NCBI RefSeq assembly: GCF_000321225.1
Contig: NW_004451670.1
Coordinates: 124,001-188,000, forward strand
Length of the DNA: 64,000 nt
Source: Odobenus rosmarus divergens
Taxonomy: Eukaryota; Chordata; Mammalia; Carnivora; Odobenidae
Reading direction: 5' to 3'
Positions 13,302 to 25,636 of the stretch are shown here, piece by piece (the first letter of the stretch is position 1; every line of letters starts with the position of its first letter). Both the position numbers and the translations under genes were made by a program. Below the pieces are notes generated by a model. It searched no databases and was not told the DNA's origin. It saw only the letters and a list, made by a program, of their open reading frames with translations.

Positions 13302-13830
13302 TGTATCTGTTTCCATCACCGATGTAACAAATTACTATAAACTTAGACAATTTAAACAACACCGATGTATTATGTTACATTTCTTAATGTCAGAAACCTA
13401 AAATGGGTCTCCCTGGGTTAAAATCAAGGTGATGGCAAGGCTTTTTCTTTTTTCCCTTTCTGCAGGCTCTAGGGAAAAATCCATTCCCTGCTTTTTCCAG
13501 TTTCTAGGGCTCCCACACTCCTTGGCTCATGGTCCTTTCCTCAAAGTTTAAGGCCAGAAATGGCATTGGATTCTTGCTTATATCACATCACTCTGACACT
13601 GACTTTTCAGCCTCCCTCTTCCACACTGAAGAACTTACATGATTACAGTGGGCCCTCCCAGATTATCCAAATGAAGGTCCCTGCATTAAAGTATCTGATT
13701 AGCATCCTTGATCCAATCTATTATCTTAATTCCCATTGCCATGTAACCAAATATATTCACAGATTCCAGGGATTAGGTCATAAATATGTTTTTTGGGCAG
13801 TGGGGTAGGGGCATTACTCTGTCTACTACA
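13302..13830 (-). repeat. 5' LTR of the MaLR element
   Basis: Plus-strand text runs from tgtatctgtttcc to ctgtctactaca, giving TG...CA ends on the minus strand. A T/C-rich insertion near 13440-13465 separates it from its partner. Confidence 0.7.
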
Positions 13831-14040
13831 GTCTATCTGATTTTTGTTATCTTATAAACAAAAACTCATTGTATGGAGGACAGAATCTTGTGTATACTGT
13901 ATTTCTACAGTGTTTATATACAGTACATATATCTTGGTACAGTGCATCTCTACAGTACATTTGTTGAATAAATGTAGTAGCAAATACAGCCTAGTGGAAA
14001 TTGCTATTCTCTGCACTCACTTTAAGAATAGTTGTATGAG

Positions 14041-14239
14041 GGGCGCCTGGGTGGCTCAGTTGGTTAAGCCACTGCCTTCGGCTCAGGTCATGATCCTGGA
14101 GTCCCGGGATTGAGTCCCGCATCAGGCTCCCTGCTCAGCAGTGAGTCTGCTTCTCCCTCAGACCCTCCCCCCTCTCATGCTCTCTCTCTCTCTATTTCAT
14201 TCTCTCTCTCAAATAAATAAATAAAATCTTTAAAAAAAA
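14041..14239 (+). mobile_element. CanSINE with 17-bp target duplication
   Basis: Flanks aagaatagttgtatgag at 14024-14040 and 14240-14256 are identical. The head is complete (gggcgcctgggtggctcag). Confidence 0.96.
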
Positions 14240-17084
14240 AAGAATAGTTGTATGAGCTATACTTAAGTAGCTATAATGGCTTACAAATTCTAAAATAGGG
14301 AAAAACGTTTGGTCAGGAAAATAACACGGTGGGTTGCTTTCCTGACAATTCCTTGATTTTATGCATATAAATAAAATAACAATAAGTCTCAAACTATATG
14401 CAAATTGTTATGAAAGAAAATGTTTTAAAAAATTACAGTTAGGTAATATTATCTGAAGCAAAATACATTAGGTGTTTATAATTTGAAACACATACTTCTT
14501 GAATATGCAATGGTAAGTTAAATGGTAGAATTTTCTAGATTATTTTACCAAGAAGCTTAGTGACTCCAGACACCAGAAAAAACATGACAATGCAAAAGGA
14601 AGACAGAACCTATGCACTATTTCTTTCTTCTGTTTTGTTTTTTAAATGTTCCTCTTGCTTAAATGATATAATTTCTCTTTAGGGCTATCTAAGTGAAGGG
14701 TGGATGCTGGTCCTTTGATGCTGGGTCTACTGTGTGATTGGGGAAAGAGGTGATGTTATTATGACTGACTGAGGAGTGGCCTCAGCTAGTCCTTAAAATA
14801 CCTTTGTGCACATTAGTAAGCAGTACTGATTTCAGGGTACAGCTCTGCCCCAGGGCATCTGAATGTAAATAGGATCGCCCTTCCTTCTCCATCAGCTGAG
14901 TGTCCTTAGGGTACACAACCTTGGAGTAAAGGATGGTGCTGGAGACTGGAAGCAACTGGCATCACAAGAAAAAGTCAAAGAGACGTGTGTTAGGAAGGAG
15001 GAATAATTGTGGGAGACCTAAGACAGAAACTGAAGATTTCCCTTGAGTATTTAGCATGTAAGCCTCAGGTTTCAAGGCATGACAAGATTATACACACAAC
15101 TGACCATGTCCATCATGGCAGATATTTGAGAACAGGTAATGAATCACACACTTCAGACTCAGCTGAGTTGAAAGTGCAGAGTTTTATAACATAGGTAGAG
15201 GGAGAGGAGACAAATCATTACCTCTTTGGTCATTTTGAATTGAAAGACATTTCAAACAACATGAAAAAGATGAGTTTTTAAATTCATACACCAGTTAATT
15301 AAACTTCTTAATAGAACTGTACTGAAAGTGCTTGCGATATGTGATGTAATTAAAGTCATAATCTCTACCCTTTGAAGAAGGTGTATCAGCACAATGGTTA
15401 TATAACAGATAAACAAGCAGTTACTTAACTTCTACACAGAGTCATAAACCTGGGCAGCACATTTTATCTGGACCTTAGGTATCTTCATCTTTAAAACGAA
15501 AAGGCTAAATGAGGTTAACTCCAAGCTCTCTTTCAAATCTAAAGAAAATACACATCTACAACAGAAATACGCCTGAGTCTGCATGTGGTTGAATCCCAGA
15601 TGTACCATAATCAATCTCGTGTGCCAGCAATTAACCACTAAGTAAATATAAACAACTTAAAACACTTTTCTCTGCCTCTCCAGGAAACAACAAGTTGAAG
15701 AAGGCATTCTTTCTGTACAGGAAACTTAAAAATCTTCCTTCTCCTTTGTTACTGTCTTCAGTATTCTCTGCACAGATGGCAGCTAATCCTGGAAATCCTC
15801 TCTCCCACTCTCAACTTCTCTCCTGAACACCCACCAAGACCAAATAGCATTTTGTCTCTCTCTTTATTCCTCATCCCTCCCCCTAAGCCCTGTATTGTAT
15901 AGATCAGATGAACCAAGTCATAGGCTGGATGGATGAGAGTAAGGGACAGATAAAACTGCCCTCACATGAACACATTGGTGTCCATTACACACTCAATTTT
16001 GTCCCTGCTGTGACTCTCAAGTTTTAAATTTTATTTCTTAAAAAATAAGCCCCCAAAAGAAATAACAGAGGTGGTTCAAGATGGTGGCATACAAAGACCC
16101 TGAACTCCCCTCTCCCATGGAAACGTCAAATCTACAGTTACATACAGAACAATTTTCTCTGAAAAAGACCTGAAAACTACCTGAACAGCTTCTCTATAAC
16201 AAAGATATTAAGAAGTTTGAAGAAGCAGAGATACGATTTCACCAAGCAGGTGAAAAGGGAGGAATCTCACAGATACAGAATCTATCAGTGAGGAACGAGA
16301 AGCCTGAGCCCTACAGTAGGCATCCCAACTCTTGGGACCTACACGGTAGAGATGAGCCTCCAAAACATCTGGCTTTAAAAATCAATGGGCCTTACATCCA
16401 GGAGAGCCAAACGGTTGTAACAAACAGACATCCAGGTCCAGGAATCCCAGAGAATTCCAAATAAGATAATCCTAAAGAGATCCACACCATGATACATTAT
16501 AGTTAAAAGTCAAAAGTTAAAGATAAGAGAGAATCTTAAAAGCAGCAGAAAAAAACTTGTTACATACAAGGGAATGTCCAGGAAACTATCAGCAGATTTT
16601 TCAGCAGAAACTTTGTAGGCCAGAAGAGAATGCCATGATGTATTCAAAGTATCGAAAGCAAAAAAAAAAAAAAAAAAAGAAGTCTAACAATGAATACTCC
16701 ACCCAGCAAGGTTATCATTTAGAATTGAAGGAGAGATAAATTTTCCTCAAAAACTAAAAGAGTTCACCACCACTAAACTGGCTTTAAAAGAAATGTTACA
16801 GGGACTTCTTTAAGCTGAAAAGAAATAGCATTAATTAGTAGCAAGAAAACATAAGAAAGTAAAAATCTCTCTAGTAAAAGTAAATACATATTAAAGGTAG
16901 TGAACTAACTACTTTTAAAGCTAGCATGAAGGTTAAAAGACAAATGTAGTAAAAATAACCATAACTAAAACAACTAGTTAAAGGATACACAAAGTAAAAA
17001 TGTGTAAAAGGTGACATCAAAAATATAAAACATAGAGGACAGTATATGCATACAGTTTTAGAATGTATTCAAACTTAGCTTGTA

Positions 17085-17296
17085 GGGCATCTAGGTGGCT
17101 TAGTCAGTTAAGTGGCTAACTCTTGATTTTGGCTCAGGTCATGATCTCAAGGTGGTGGGATCAAGCCCAGGGTAGAGCTCTGTGCTCAGCACAGAGTCTG
17201 CTGGGGATTATCTCACTCCTCCCCCCACCCTTGCTCATACTCTCTCTCTCTCTCTCTCTCAAAAAAATAAATAAAATCTTAAAAAAAAAAAAAAAC
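17085..17296 (+). mobile_element. Diverged CanSINE inserted in the old L1
   Basis: The head reads gggcatctaggtggcttag, several changes from the other copies, and the target duplication is weak (aaacttagct versus aaacttgct). It interrupts L1 5' sequence that resumes at about 17297. Confidence 0.9.
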
Positions 17297-18086
17297 TTGC
17301 TATCAACTTAAAATAGGCTGGTATATTTGAACGGATTTATAAGCTTCATGGTAATTACAAAGCAAAAACCTATAGATACACAAAGGTACTAAGAATGGAC
17401 TCTAAACATAACACCAAAGAAAGACAACAAACCACAACAGAAGAGAGCAAGAGAAGAAGAAAGGAATAGAGAGGATCTACAAAACAAGTCTCAATAAATT
17501 TAAGAAGATTAAAAACATGTCAAGCATCTTTTCTGACCAAAAATGTATGACACAAAAAGAAACCTAGAAAAAATCACAAATATGTAGTGATTAAACAACA
17601 TACTGCCGAACAACCAGTGGGTCAATGAGTAAATCAAAAAGAAATAAAAGAACACCTCGAGACAAATGAATGTGAAAATACAGCATACCAAAATCAATGG
17701 GATGCAGCAAAAGCAGTTCTAAGAGCACAGGACTATCTCAAGAAACAAGAAAAAAACCTCAAATAAACAATCTACCTTTACACTGAAGCAACTAGAAAAA
17801 GAGGAACAAATGAAGTCCAAAGTTAGTAGAAGAAAGGAAACAATAATATCAGAGTGGAAACAAATGAAATAAAGACTAAAAAGACAAGAGGAAAGATAAG
17901 TGGTTCCAAAGAGCTGGTTTTTTGAAAAGATAAACGAAATTGATAAACCTTTAGCTATCTTCACAAAGAAAAAAAAAGTGAGGGCTCATATAAATAAAAT
18001 TTGAAATGTTAGAGGGGAAGTTACAAGTGACCAAAGGAATACAAAAGATCATAAAAGACTACCATGAACAATCATACACTAACTAA

Positions 18087-18317
18087 TTGGACGACCTAGA
18101 AGAAATGGATAAATTCCTAGAAACATACAGTCTTCCAAGATTGAATCATGAAGTAGAAAATCTATATAGACCAACCGCTAGCAGGGAGATGGAATCAGTC
18201 ATCAAGAAGCTTTCAACGAAGAAAAATACAAGACCAGATGGCTTCACTGGTGAATTCTACAAAATATTCAAAGAAGATTTTAATAGCTATCATTCTAAAG
18301 CTCTTCCAAAAAATTGA
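18087..18317 (+). pseudogene. L1 ORF2 reverse-transcriptase fragment
   Basis: 76 open codons with the L1 block YSLPRLNHEVENL, then STKKNTRPDGFTGEFYK, which is the conserved segment before the catalytic palm. The usual PGPDGFTAEF is altered to TRPDGFTGEF. The ORF ends in a frameshift near 18300; the related frame continues at 18298 as KLFQKIEEEEMLPNSFYGAS. Confidence 0.85.
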
Positions 18318-18413
18318 AGAGGAGGAAATGCTTCCAAACTCATTTTATGGGGCCAGCATTACGCTGAAATCAAAACCAGACAAGGACACTGAAAAAGGAA
18401 AGAAAGAAAGGAG

Positions 18414-18560
18414 AGAGAGAGAGAAAAAGGAAGGAAGGAAGGAAGGAAGGAAGGAAGGAAGGAAGGAAGGAAGGAAGAAGGAAGGAAGGAAGGAAGGAAG
18501 GAAGGAAGGAAGGAAGGAAGGAAGGAAGGAAAAAAGAAAGAAAGAAAAAGGAAAGAAGGA
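18414..18560. repeat. (GGAA)n microsatellite in the old L1
   Basis: Two pure GGAA tracts (about 18430-18474 and 18479-18531, roughly 11 and 13 units) with GA-rich edges. The tract gives long Lys/Glu/Gly and Ser/Phe/Leu ORFs on both strands that are artefacts. Confidence 0.97.
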
Positions 18561-18779
18561 AGGGTAAATGGAAAAGTAAAGGCCATTATCCCTGATGAAC
18601 ACAGATGCAAAAATCCTCAACAAAATATTAGCAAATTGAATTCAATAAAAATGATCAATATATACCAGGATCAACTGGGATTATTCCTGGGATGTAAGGG
18701 TGGTTCAATGTCCGCAAATCAATCAACATAATATACCACATTAACAAAATGAAGGATAAAAATTATATGATCATCTCAA

Positions 18780-18962
18780 ATGGATGCAGAAAAACCACTT
18801 GACAAAATTCACCACCCACTTATGATACCCAACAAAGTAGGTATGGAGGAAATGCACATCAACATAATAAAGGCCATCTGTAACAAACCCACAGCTAACA
18901 TCATACTTAATGGTGAAAAGCCAAAAGCTTTTCCTCTAAGATTAGGAACAAGACAAGAATGA
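18780..18962 (+). pseudogene. L1 ORF2 reverse-transcriptase fragment, second piece
   Basis: Encodes [15 protein letters not shown] and PTANIILNGEKPKAF, matching L1 DAEKAFDKIQ and PTANIILNG. A stop replaces the Gly-Cys after GTRQ, so the frame is broken just before the region leading to the FADD active site. Confidence 0.85.
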
Positions 18963-19212
18963 CCACTCTTGCCATTTTTATTCAACATAGTGTTGGAAGT
19001 CTTAGCCGGAGCAAGAAAAAGCAATAAAAGGCTTCCAAATTAGAAAGGAAGAAGTTAAACTGTCACTACTGGAGGACAACATAATTCTATACACAGAAAA
19101 CGCTAAAGACTCCACCAAAAAACTGTTAAGTGAACACAAATCAATAACAAAAATCTGTTGTCTTTTTATACACTAACAACAAACTATCAGATTAAGAATC
19201 AAGAAAATTCTT

Positions 19213-19498
19213 TTTTGTGTGTGCTGTACAGTAGCTTTTATTTTTATTTTTATTTTCTTTAAATTTTTTATTGTTATGTTAATCACCATACATTACATCA
19301 TTAGTTTTTGATGTAGTGTTCCATGAGTCATTGTTTGTTCATAACACCCAGTGCTCCACGCAGAACGTGCCCTCTTTAATACCCATCACCAGGATAACGC
19401 GTCCCCCCACCCCCCTCCCCTCTAGAACCCTCAGTTTGTTTCTCAGAGTCCATCGTCTCTCACGGTTCATTTCCCCCTCCGATTTCCTCCCCTTCAGG
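19213..19498 (-). mobile_element. Young carnivore L1 3' end, 5'-truncated, nested in the old L1
   Basis: About 286 bp. Read on the minus strand it has the carnivore L1 3' UTR (ACCGTGAGAGACGATGGACT, then CACTGGGTGTTATGAAC) and ends in an A-rich tail. The 17-bp duplication gaatcaagaaaattctt at 19196-19212 and 19499-19515 is exact, so this is ordinary target-primed retrotransposition with heavy 5' truncation. Confidence 0.93.
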
Positions 19499-19794
19499 GA
19501 ATCAAGAAAATTCTTAAATTAAGAAAACAATCCCATTTACAACTGCTTCAAAAAAAAAAAAAAGCTTAGAAATATAAATTGGTGCAGCCACCGTGGAAAA
19601 CAGTATGGGGGTTCCTTAAAAAATTAAAAATAGAACTATCATATGATCTAGTAATTCCACTTCTGGGTATTTATTCAAAGAAAACAAAACCACTAATTTG
19701 AAAACATATGCCCCTTCATTGCAACCTTGTTTACAATAGCCAAGAGAGGAAACAACCTAAGTGTCCATCAATGAATGAATGGATAAAGAAGATA

Positions 19795-19885
19795 ATATAT
19801 ATATGTGTACATGTGTGTGTGTACACATATATATATTATATATAATACAGAAGATGAATTCACTGGTATACACACACACACAATC
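19795..19885. repeat. TA/TG/CA mixed microsatellite
   Basis: atatatatgtgtacatgtgt and a later cacacacaca run. It sits in the 3' region of the old L1. Confidence 0.9.
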
Positions 19886-20355
19886 GAATACTACTCAGCC
19901 ATAAAAAGAATGAAATCTTACCATTTGTGACAACTAAGGGCACTATGCTCTATGAAGTAAACCAGCCTTGGAAAGACAAACACTGTATGATTTCACTTAT
20001 GTGTGGAATCCAAAAAACAAAACAAACGAACAAACAAAACAAATCTCAACTCACAGATGCAAAGAACAGTTTAGTAGTTGCCAGAGGGGAGGGAATTTGG
20101 GGGGGGATGAAATTGGAGAAGGAGATCAAGAGGTACAAACTTCTAGTCATAAACAAATGAGTCATGAAGAGCTAATGTACAATGTGGTGACTCTAGTTAA
20201 TAATAATGCACTGCATATTATGTAACTTTATATGGTGATGGGGAAACTAGACTTATTGTAATCATTTCCCAGTGTATACAAATATCAAGTCATTATGTTA
20301 TACATCTGAAACTAATACAATGTTACATGTCAATAGTATCTCAATAAAAAAAAGA

Positions 20356-23300
20356 AGAGGAAATGTGATTTTGTTTCATACATTTTCTATTTGACAGTGT
20401 TTGCTGGGCTGAAGTTAAACCATTTGGGGTCTACAGTGTAAAGATAATAGACAACACAATGCTATCTGATCTAAAGTTATTCAATCTTTCATTTCTATGT
20501 GATAAACGAAGTAATCAAATAAAGTCCTTCTTTCAACTTCAGCCTTTAAAACCTTTTATTCTTTCATCTTTTAGGGCCAAGTTCAAATTAAAATTTAGCT
20601 ATTGAAAAAATGATACGGATAGATAGATGTATGCATTTTTTTTCTTTCATACCAGAGCATATATCACAACTCTGATTATGTAGAGAAGAAAATGTGGGAA
20701 CTTTCAATAGGGTTAATATTCGCACATACATTCACATTTCAAATTCAAAGAAGAAAAGCACTGTGCTGGGAAATTAAAATAGCATCCAGTCCATGACAAT
20801 ATTTTACCTAAATAATATATCTCATTTAATATGCATAGAAATCTTTTTAGAACACTCAATTTAAATCGCTGCAATGTATCACTTCCGCTCTCTTTGATGT
20901 CAATCAGCTGGGAGTCTAAGGACGCTAGGAATTGGGCAGAAGGTTCCTAAAGCACTTTGAGCTCTCATATGAAAGGTGCTGTTTAAGTACAAAGTATCAT
21001 AATAATCTTAATATACTTAACAACTCCACTCACTTGCATGGAAATACCTGACTCTACCTCACCTGTTTGGTATTTTGAGGCACAATCCTTAAGTAAAATT
21101 TCTCTAATAGGTTATATATAACATTATTTCATAAAAGTCATTCAGAAAAAAAATCAGAAGAGGAAGGTTTCATAAACATTATATATCGGTGATCACAGAA
21201 AATGTCTCCACTAGGAAGAAAACTACAAGGCTAACAAAAGATACTTGTTCCTAAAGAGACTGAAAGGATTACTTTCCCCAAGAGTAGAGCATCCTAGATG
21301 CTTCCCTTCCTTAATATTGAATAAAGCCCCTCGTAATGCTCCTGGACTGGAGGTACAGCAGATGTTACATGTTTTCTCCTTCATTTATATTTTCCAGTGG
21401 TAAAGAAAATTGAGATATACAGGCAGCTGGCTGTAGGGGAGAATTATTTTCTACTTGAAAACCATTCTCAGTTTCAGTAAAAAAGAAAATGTGGATTACA
21501 GATAAATGGTATTCCTCTGCTCCAAAAATTCATTTAAAGATTACCGACTATAGTATTTCTCTTTTTTGATTTTTTATCTTACTTTTACTTACATAAGTTG
21601 TATCAAAAATATAGCATCATTTTCAAAAATGAAAGCATTACTAATAACGCTAATACCTTTTCACCGTATCTCCATCTGGGGGTCCCTTCAATCCCTCCTC
21701 ATTCTCCTCCAAGCCTACCCAGCTAGGGCAATTGTTATTCATTTTTCTGCAATGCATTTGATTTAAATCTTCCTTTAAGATAAAAAAAAAAATTGTCCTA
21801 TGAAGATGAGAAAACAATATCATTTTATTACAATAAGCACTTTTATACGTTTTCTCATTAAATTATCTGGGGGCTTCCAAATTGTCCATCGTGTAATTTT
21901 TAACATTTTCAGTGATTCTGAACTCATCCGACTCTTCTCAGAAGCGGGAGCGTATCGGTGAGGAGACCTCACAACACGACTCTGTTTACACAGGAAGAAG
22001 AGAGGTTCCCTTACAGACATCACCCTAGGGCCTCCCATCAGGGATCTGGGTCCCTTGGTCCCTCTTCAGGCCCCACCCTTGTCCTTTGTTTCTGCAGATC
22101 CCAGGGTTAGACCCAACTGACTACTCTCCCACCGCTGCTCAACATCACAATCCTCATGCATGCTCGACTATAACCCTGGGTGATTCATCAGCCCACTGTG
22201 GGCCTGGGTACGGACACAGTATCCAAAGATAACCAGAATCCATGAAATAAAAAGTGAGGACTAGTCCAGGGTGTCAGGAGATATAGGAGCTACCCCTTTA
22301 AGAGTGCTTCCAAGGCATCTTTTCTGGCTCTGCCCTCCTACCCTGCACGTCCACACATGACCTCCAGTTCGCTAGCGCCCATCCACCACCAGTCCAGAAG
22401 CATTGCTACTAGGAACACAGGAGCCCAAAATGAAAAGGCTGTTTTTTCAAGTTGTGTAGGAAGAAAAGTCAAAGAGAGTCAGGTATTAAGAAATAGAAGC
22501 AAATTCTGAGACAAGAGTTGACACAAATTAGTGTCCCGCTCAGGCAGGATGAAAGCAGAAAGTGGACAGGGGAATTGGCAGTCTGAGATGTAGAGCACCC
22601 TTGAAAAAATGATCCAATGCCACAGAGATGGATCATCACGTACCTTAGCAGGGTGCTAGTCAACAGGCATTCATGTAATTAAGCTTTAATATTTGGATTG
22701 CACATTCACTATACAATCTTCTCATTATAAACCGGATACCCATGTATGTATGTTTGCTTACAAGAAAAACTGAGCTGTGTGATTCAAAGAATTCTTATTG
22801 AAAATGCACGTAGGTTTATATGTGTGTATATGTGTATATATGTGTATATCAATGCATACATGTCTATATGGATATTCAGACGTTTTAGCTTGGTTGATGT
22901 GATCCGTTCCTAAAAGTGGGTACATTCTCAGTATGCTGACTTCAAGTTTCTGAGACTATCAGTGAAGATCCAGATTTCATATTGGAGTAAGCTCACAAAC
23001 ATTATAAAGACCACCTAGCCTTCCCTTTGCTATCTCTGCTTTGACATATTTTATGGCTTCCAACGCAAATAACTACAACCCCCACATGGAGGCCTAGACC
23101 CATTTAAACAAACTAACAGGGAAAAGTGACATCTTACAGGTATTCGTTTTGCACATCCACCCCCAAACTAGAGTGAGAGCAGTTGTAATTTAAAATCTCT
23201 GGGGCACTTGTTCTCTCAGTAAACTATAGCAAGCCTCCTTTGTTCTTAAAGAACACATGATCTAATTAATAAAAAATAATAACCAAGAGTTGAGAGCTCA

Positions 23301-25630
23301 TATGAAGTGCAAAATCCATAGATAGGCATTGGTTGGCAAGCAAGCAATCTTCAAATACCCCAGTGTGGTGGTCAGTATCATCCCTATTTTATAAATTAAA
23401 ATATTGAGGCACAGAACATTAAGGATCATGTCCACAGTTTACAGCAAGCAAGAAATAAGAAAGCCAGCACTGAGGCCAGATCAGTTCCAAAACCAGTGTT
23501 CCTCCCAGCCACGGTGGGTCCAGCTCTCGATGTGTCCTGGTGGGCAGGGCATTCCCCTCCAATGTGGGGTCCACTTGGATGCCCTGGTGATTGCAGCAAT
23601 GCTTTATAATTTCAATCATGAAGTTGACTTCAGGAACTCTACCTTTTCAATTTCCCCAAATCACCACTTGAAGCACACTACCAAATCAAAATTAAGCCCA
23701 AATTAAACTGAAGCCTGCCTGACTCCCTATTCCCTAAATGCTGTCTAAATTATTACTAATCCATGCCCCCTTCCTCTTTCATTAACTAATTGGCTTCCTC
23801 AATACTGCCTCTTTATGAAATGAGTTGTAGATGATTGTGCCACTCAGGCAATGGCTTTGGGCCACGGATCGTCAATGTCTGCAGTCATGGAAGTTTTACA
23901 AGTCTCCCTTTTATGGGCGTCTTGTTCCTTCATATGCCAAGCCTATGCCTCCCTGTGCACTTACTTTACTCTAGTTTATCTAAGTGGAAACAGAAGCCTC
24001 GCTCCATCCGTAACTCATCCTCAATTTCATGGAATCATCTCGTCACGTTTTCTTCTGATTCAGTAGTTCCTGGCAGTAAAATCTCCTTTTATATACAGAT
24101 AAAGTAAAGTGGCTCTAAAGAAACAAGGAACAGGGAACAGAGGGGCTTTTTAAAACCCTGGGAGAGCACACTGAGCTCCCACATTTATGTTCTCTCCGGT
24201 AGAGCTAGAAACGTGGACAGCATTGCTTATGTTGATAAAGTTGACTTTACAACTTTATACAACCTCAATTTTAAGTCCTAGGCATTATCCCCATAATCTC
24301 CAATCTTAGGATGAAGATATAACTTATAAAAGCCTAGAACTATCCTTAGGTCCTGGCTGCACTCGAAATTATCAGTCAAGGAAAAAAAAACATTTCTATG
24401 TATAACTCTAGCACTAATAAAGTAGTCTCAATGTTTGCAAGGTTTCAGAACACATCAAGTTAGTTTGATCGCCAATATGAGATACCCAGGTTTTCTGTGA
24501 ACAATCCAATATTAACAAAGAGTAATTAAAACCACAGTATCTTAGTGATACACTACGAAAAGATTCCTAATGTTTAAGGTTAATACGTATGATACCGCTA
24601 ATATGCAACTTATTTAACAGAAACCATGATATCATAATGAAAAGTCCTCATTGATCCTATATTAATTATTTTTAAAATTTTAGTGTTTGAACTGAGCAGC
24701 TGAGCCCTGCTTTTATGTTACCTCTGTAACATAGAATAGAAACTTCAACAAATTTTACATATATTGCAATTTCATTTTTGCCTGTTATATACCTTAGTAA
24801 AGTAATATATACAAACTGGAAAAATATGTAATTACATATAAAAACGTGCTTTAGGTAAGTTGAGTCATCTTTCCATTAAAAAAAATGACTTCACTTCATC
24901 AAATCTCAAATCGCTTCAGCCTGATGTTGCAATTTAAAAATGTGAAAACCAATTTTTATTATAACAAATGACAACTCATCATCAAGCGAGCCAGTCAACA
25001 TCATAGACCCTTTTTTAATATTAGCAGGTTAAAAGGAAAATTGACATAGAATGCATAATTGTATAATGTCTGCAGACCTTGCAAATGAATATTTGGCTGC
25101 TTTGGGTCTCAGTTTTGCTTTCATAAGAACTCTTAGGAATTTGCATTTCTAAAAAGGGATTACACTGCTTTACACTAAGATCCATTTGCTTAAAAATTAT
25201 AATTTTCAGAACAAAAGAATTTTTTATTCAGGTTCTCCAAAGATCACTTTGATAGATACATTTTACAGTACTACAATTGCTTTTTCAAGTTTATAGGGAT
25301 TCAATGTGTACTGTAATTAGTTTCTTTATTACAGGCCGCCTCTCGAATTACACATTTCAGCATAATGGGAGTCCATTTAATTAACTGTGCTCCCGATGAT
25401 CATGCAGACCCCTGAGTCACTACACTTCACCTCTAGTGGAGGCTAAATTTTAAGGGAAATTTATTTTGCTTTCAGAATTTATGAAATGAAAAGAGAAAGC
25501 ACTGTAGGTGTGATTTTAAGGAGAGCTAGAAAATTCTTCGAAAAAATATGAAGTTGTCCTACAAAAGTTCTTGTACTACGAAAACAGACAACTGAGGAAG
25601 AAAAAAACATAGGAAAAAAACCAAACCCTC
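20356..25630. other. Repeat-poor, AT-rich intronic DNA next to the CUB1 exon
   Basis: Apart from one MIR (about 23270-23520) and short TATG runs near 22815-22860, I recognise nothing in these 5 kb. Blocks such as 24880-25450 look like single-copy, slowly evolving sequence (mixed composition, no simple repeats), but conservation cannot be measured from one sequence. The minus ORF at 21820-22038 (72 codons) has no recognisable domain. Confidence 0.5.
23270..23520 (+). mobile_element. MIR SINE
   Basis: Core phrases catccctattttataaatta and aatattgaggcacagaacat followed by cagttt-acagcaagcaag match MIR in order. It is the only interspersed repeat I can name between 20355 and 25630. Confidence 0.7.
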
Positions 25631-25636
25631 ACTTAC

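Larger units (their letters stand above)
11059..13830 (-). mobile_element. Near-complete MaLR (MLT1-like) element, LTR-internal-LTR
   Basis: Two related LTR copies in the same orientation (11059-11561 and 13302-13830) bracket about 1.7 kb of internal sequence, 195 bp of which is a later CanSINE. On the minus strand the right copy is the 5' LTR (starts TGTAGTAGAC) and the left is the 3' LTR. The two LTRs share blocks such as AAAATGGGTCT/AAACGGGTCT and the GGCTCTAG region but have many differences and indels, so the insertion is ancient. MaLRs are non-autonomous relatives of ERV-L elements. No intact retroviral frame is present and no 5-bp target duplication is recognisable. Confidence 0.75.
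16066..20355 (+). mobile_element. Old L1 element, rearranged, with nested insertions
   Basis: L1 5' sequence covers about 16066-17490; from about 17500 the sequence is ORF2 reverse-transcriptase region. Conceptual translation gives fragments such as LEEMDKFLETYSLPRLNHE (18093 on) and PTANIILNGEKPKAFPLR (near 18885), both diagnostic of L1 ORF2. After a large internal deletion the 3' end resumes near 19570 and ends CAATAAAAAAAAG near 20350. The copy is dead: frames are broken by stops, a CanSINE (17085-17296), a GGAA microsatellite (18414-18560) and a younger L1 (19213-19498). Confidence 0.85.
1..25636 (-). other. NETO1 intron 4 (5' part of intron; next exon not in window)
   Basis: Because exon 4 ends in a donor at 25636-25635 and the protein is incomplete, everything to the left should be intron. 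I looked for the CUB2 exon that should begin with Pro-Asp-Phe-Lys and contain ACEFEMGG, on the minus strand, and did not find it. The interval is dominated by repeats listed separately; unexplained stretches are mainly 71-2293, 3550-5500, 5710-7370, 9000-11050, 14257-16060 and 20356-25630. Confidence 0.75.

Noticed and set aside
18238..18623. ORFs made of KEGRKEGR on plus and FLPSFLPS on minus
   Set aside because: Direct translation of the GGAA microsatellite inside a dead L1.
21820..22038. 72-codon minus ORF as a possible NETO1 alternative exon
   Set aside because: It does not match NETO1 protein that I know and has no convincing acceptor and donor pair in phase with exon 4.
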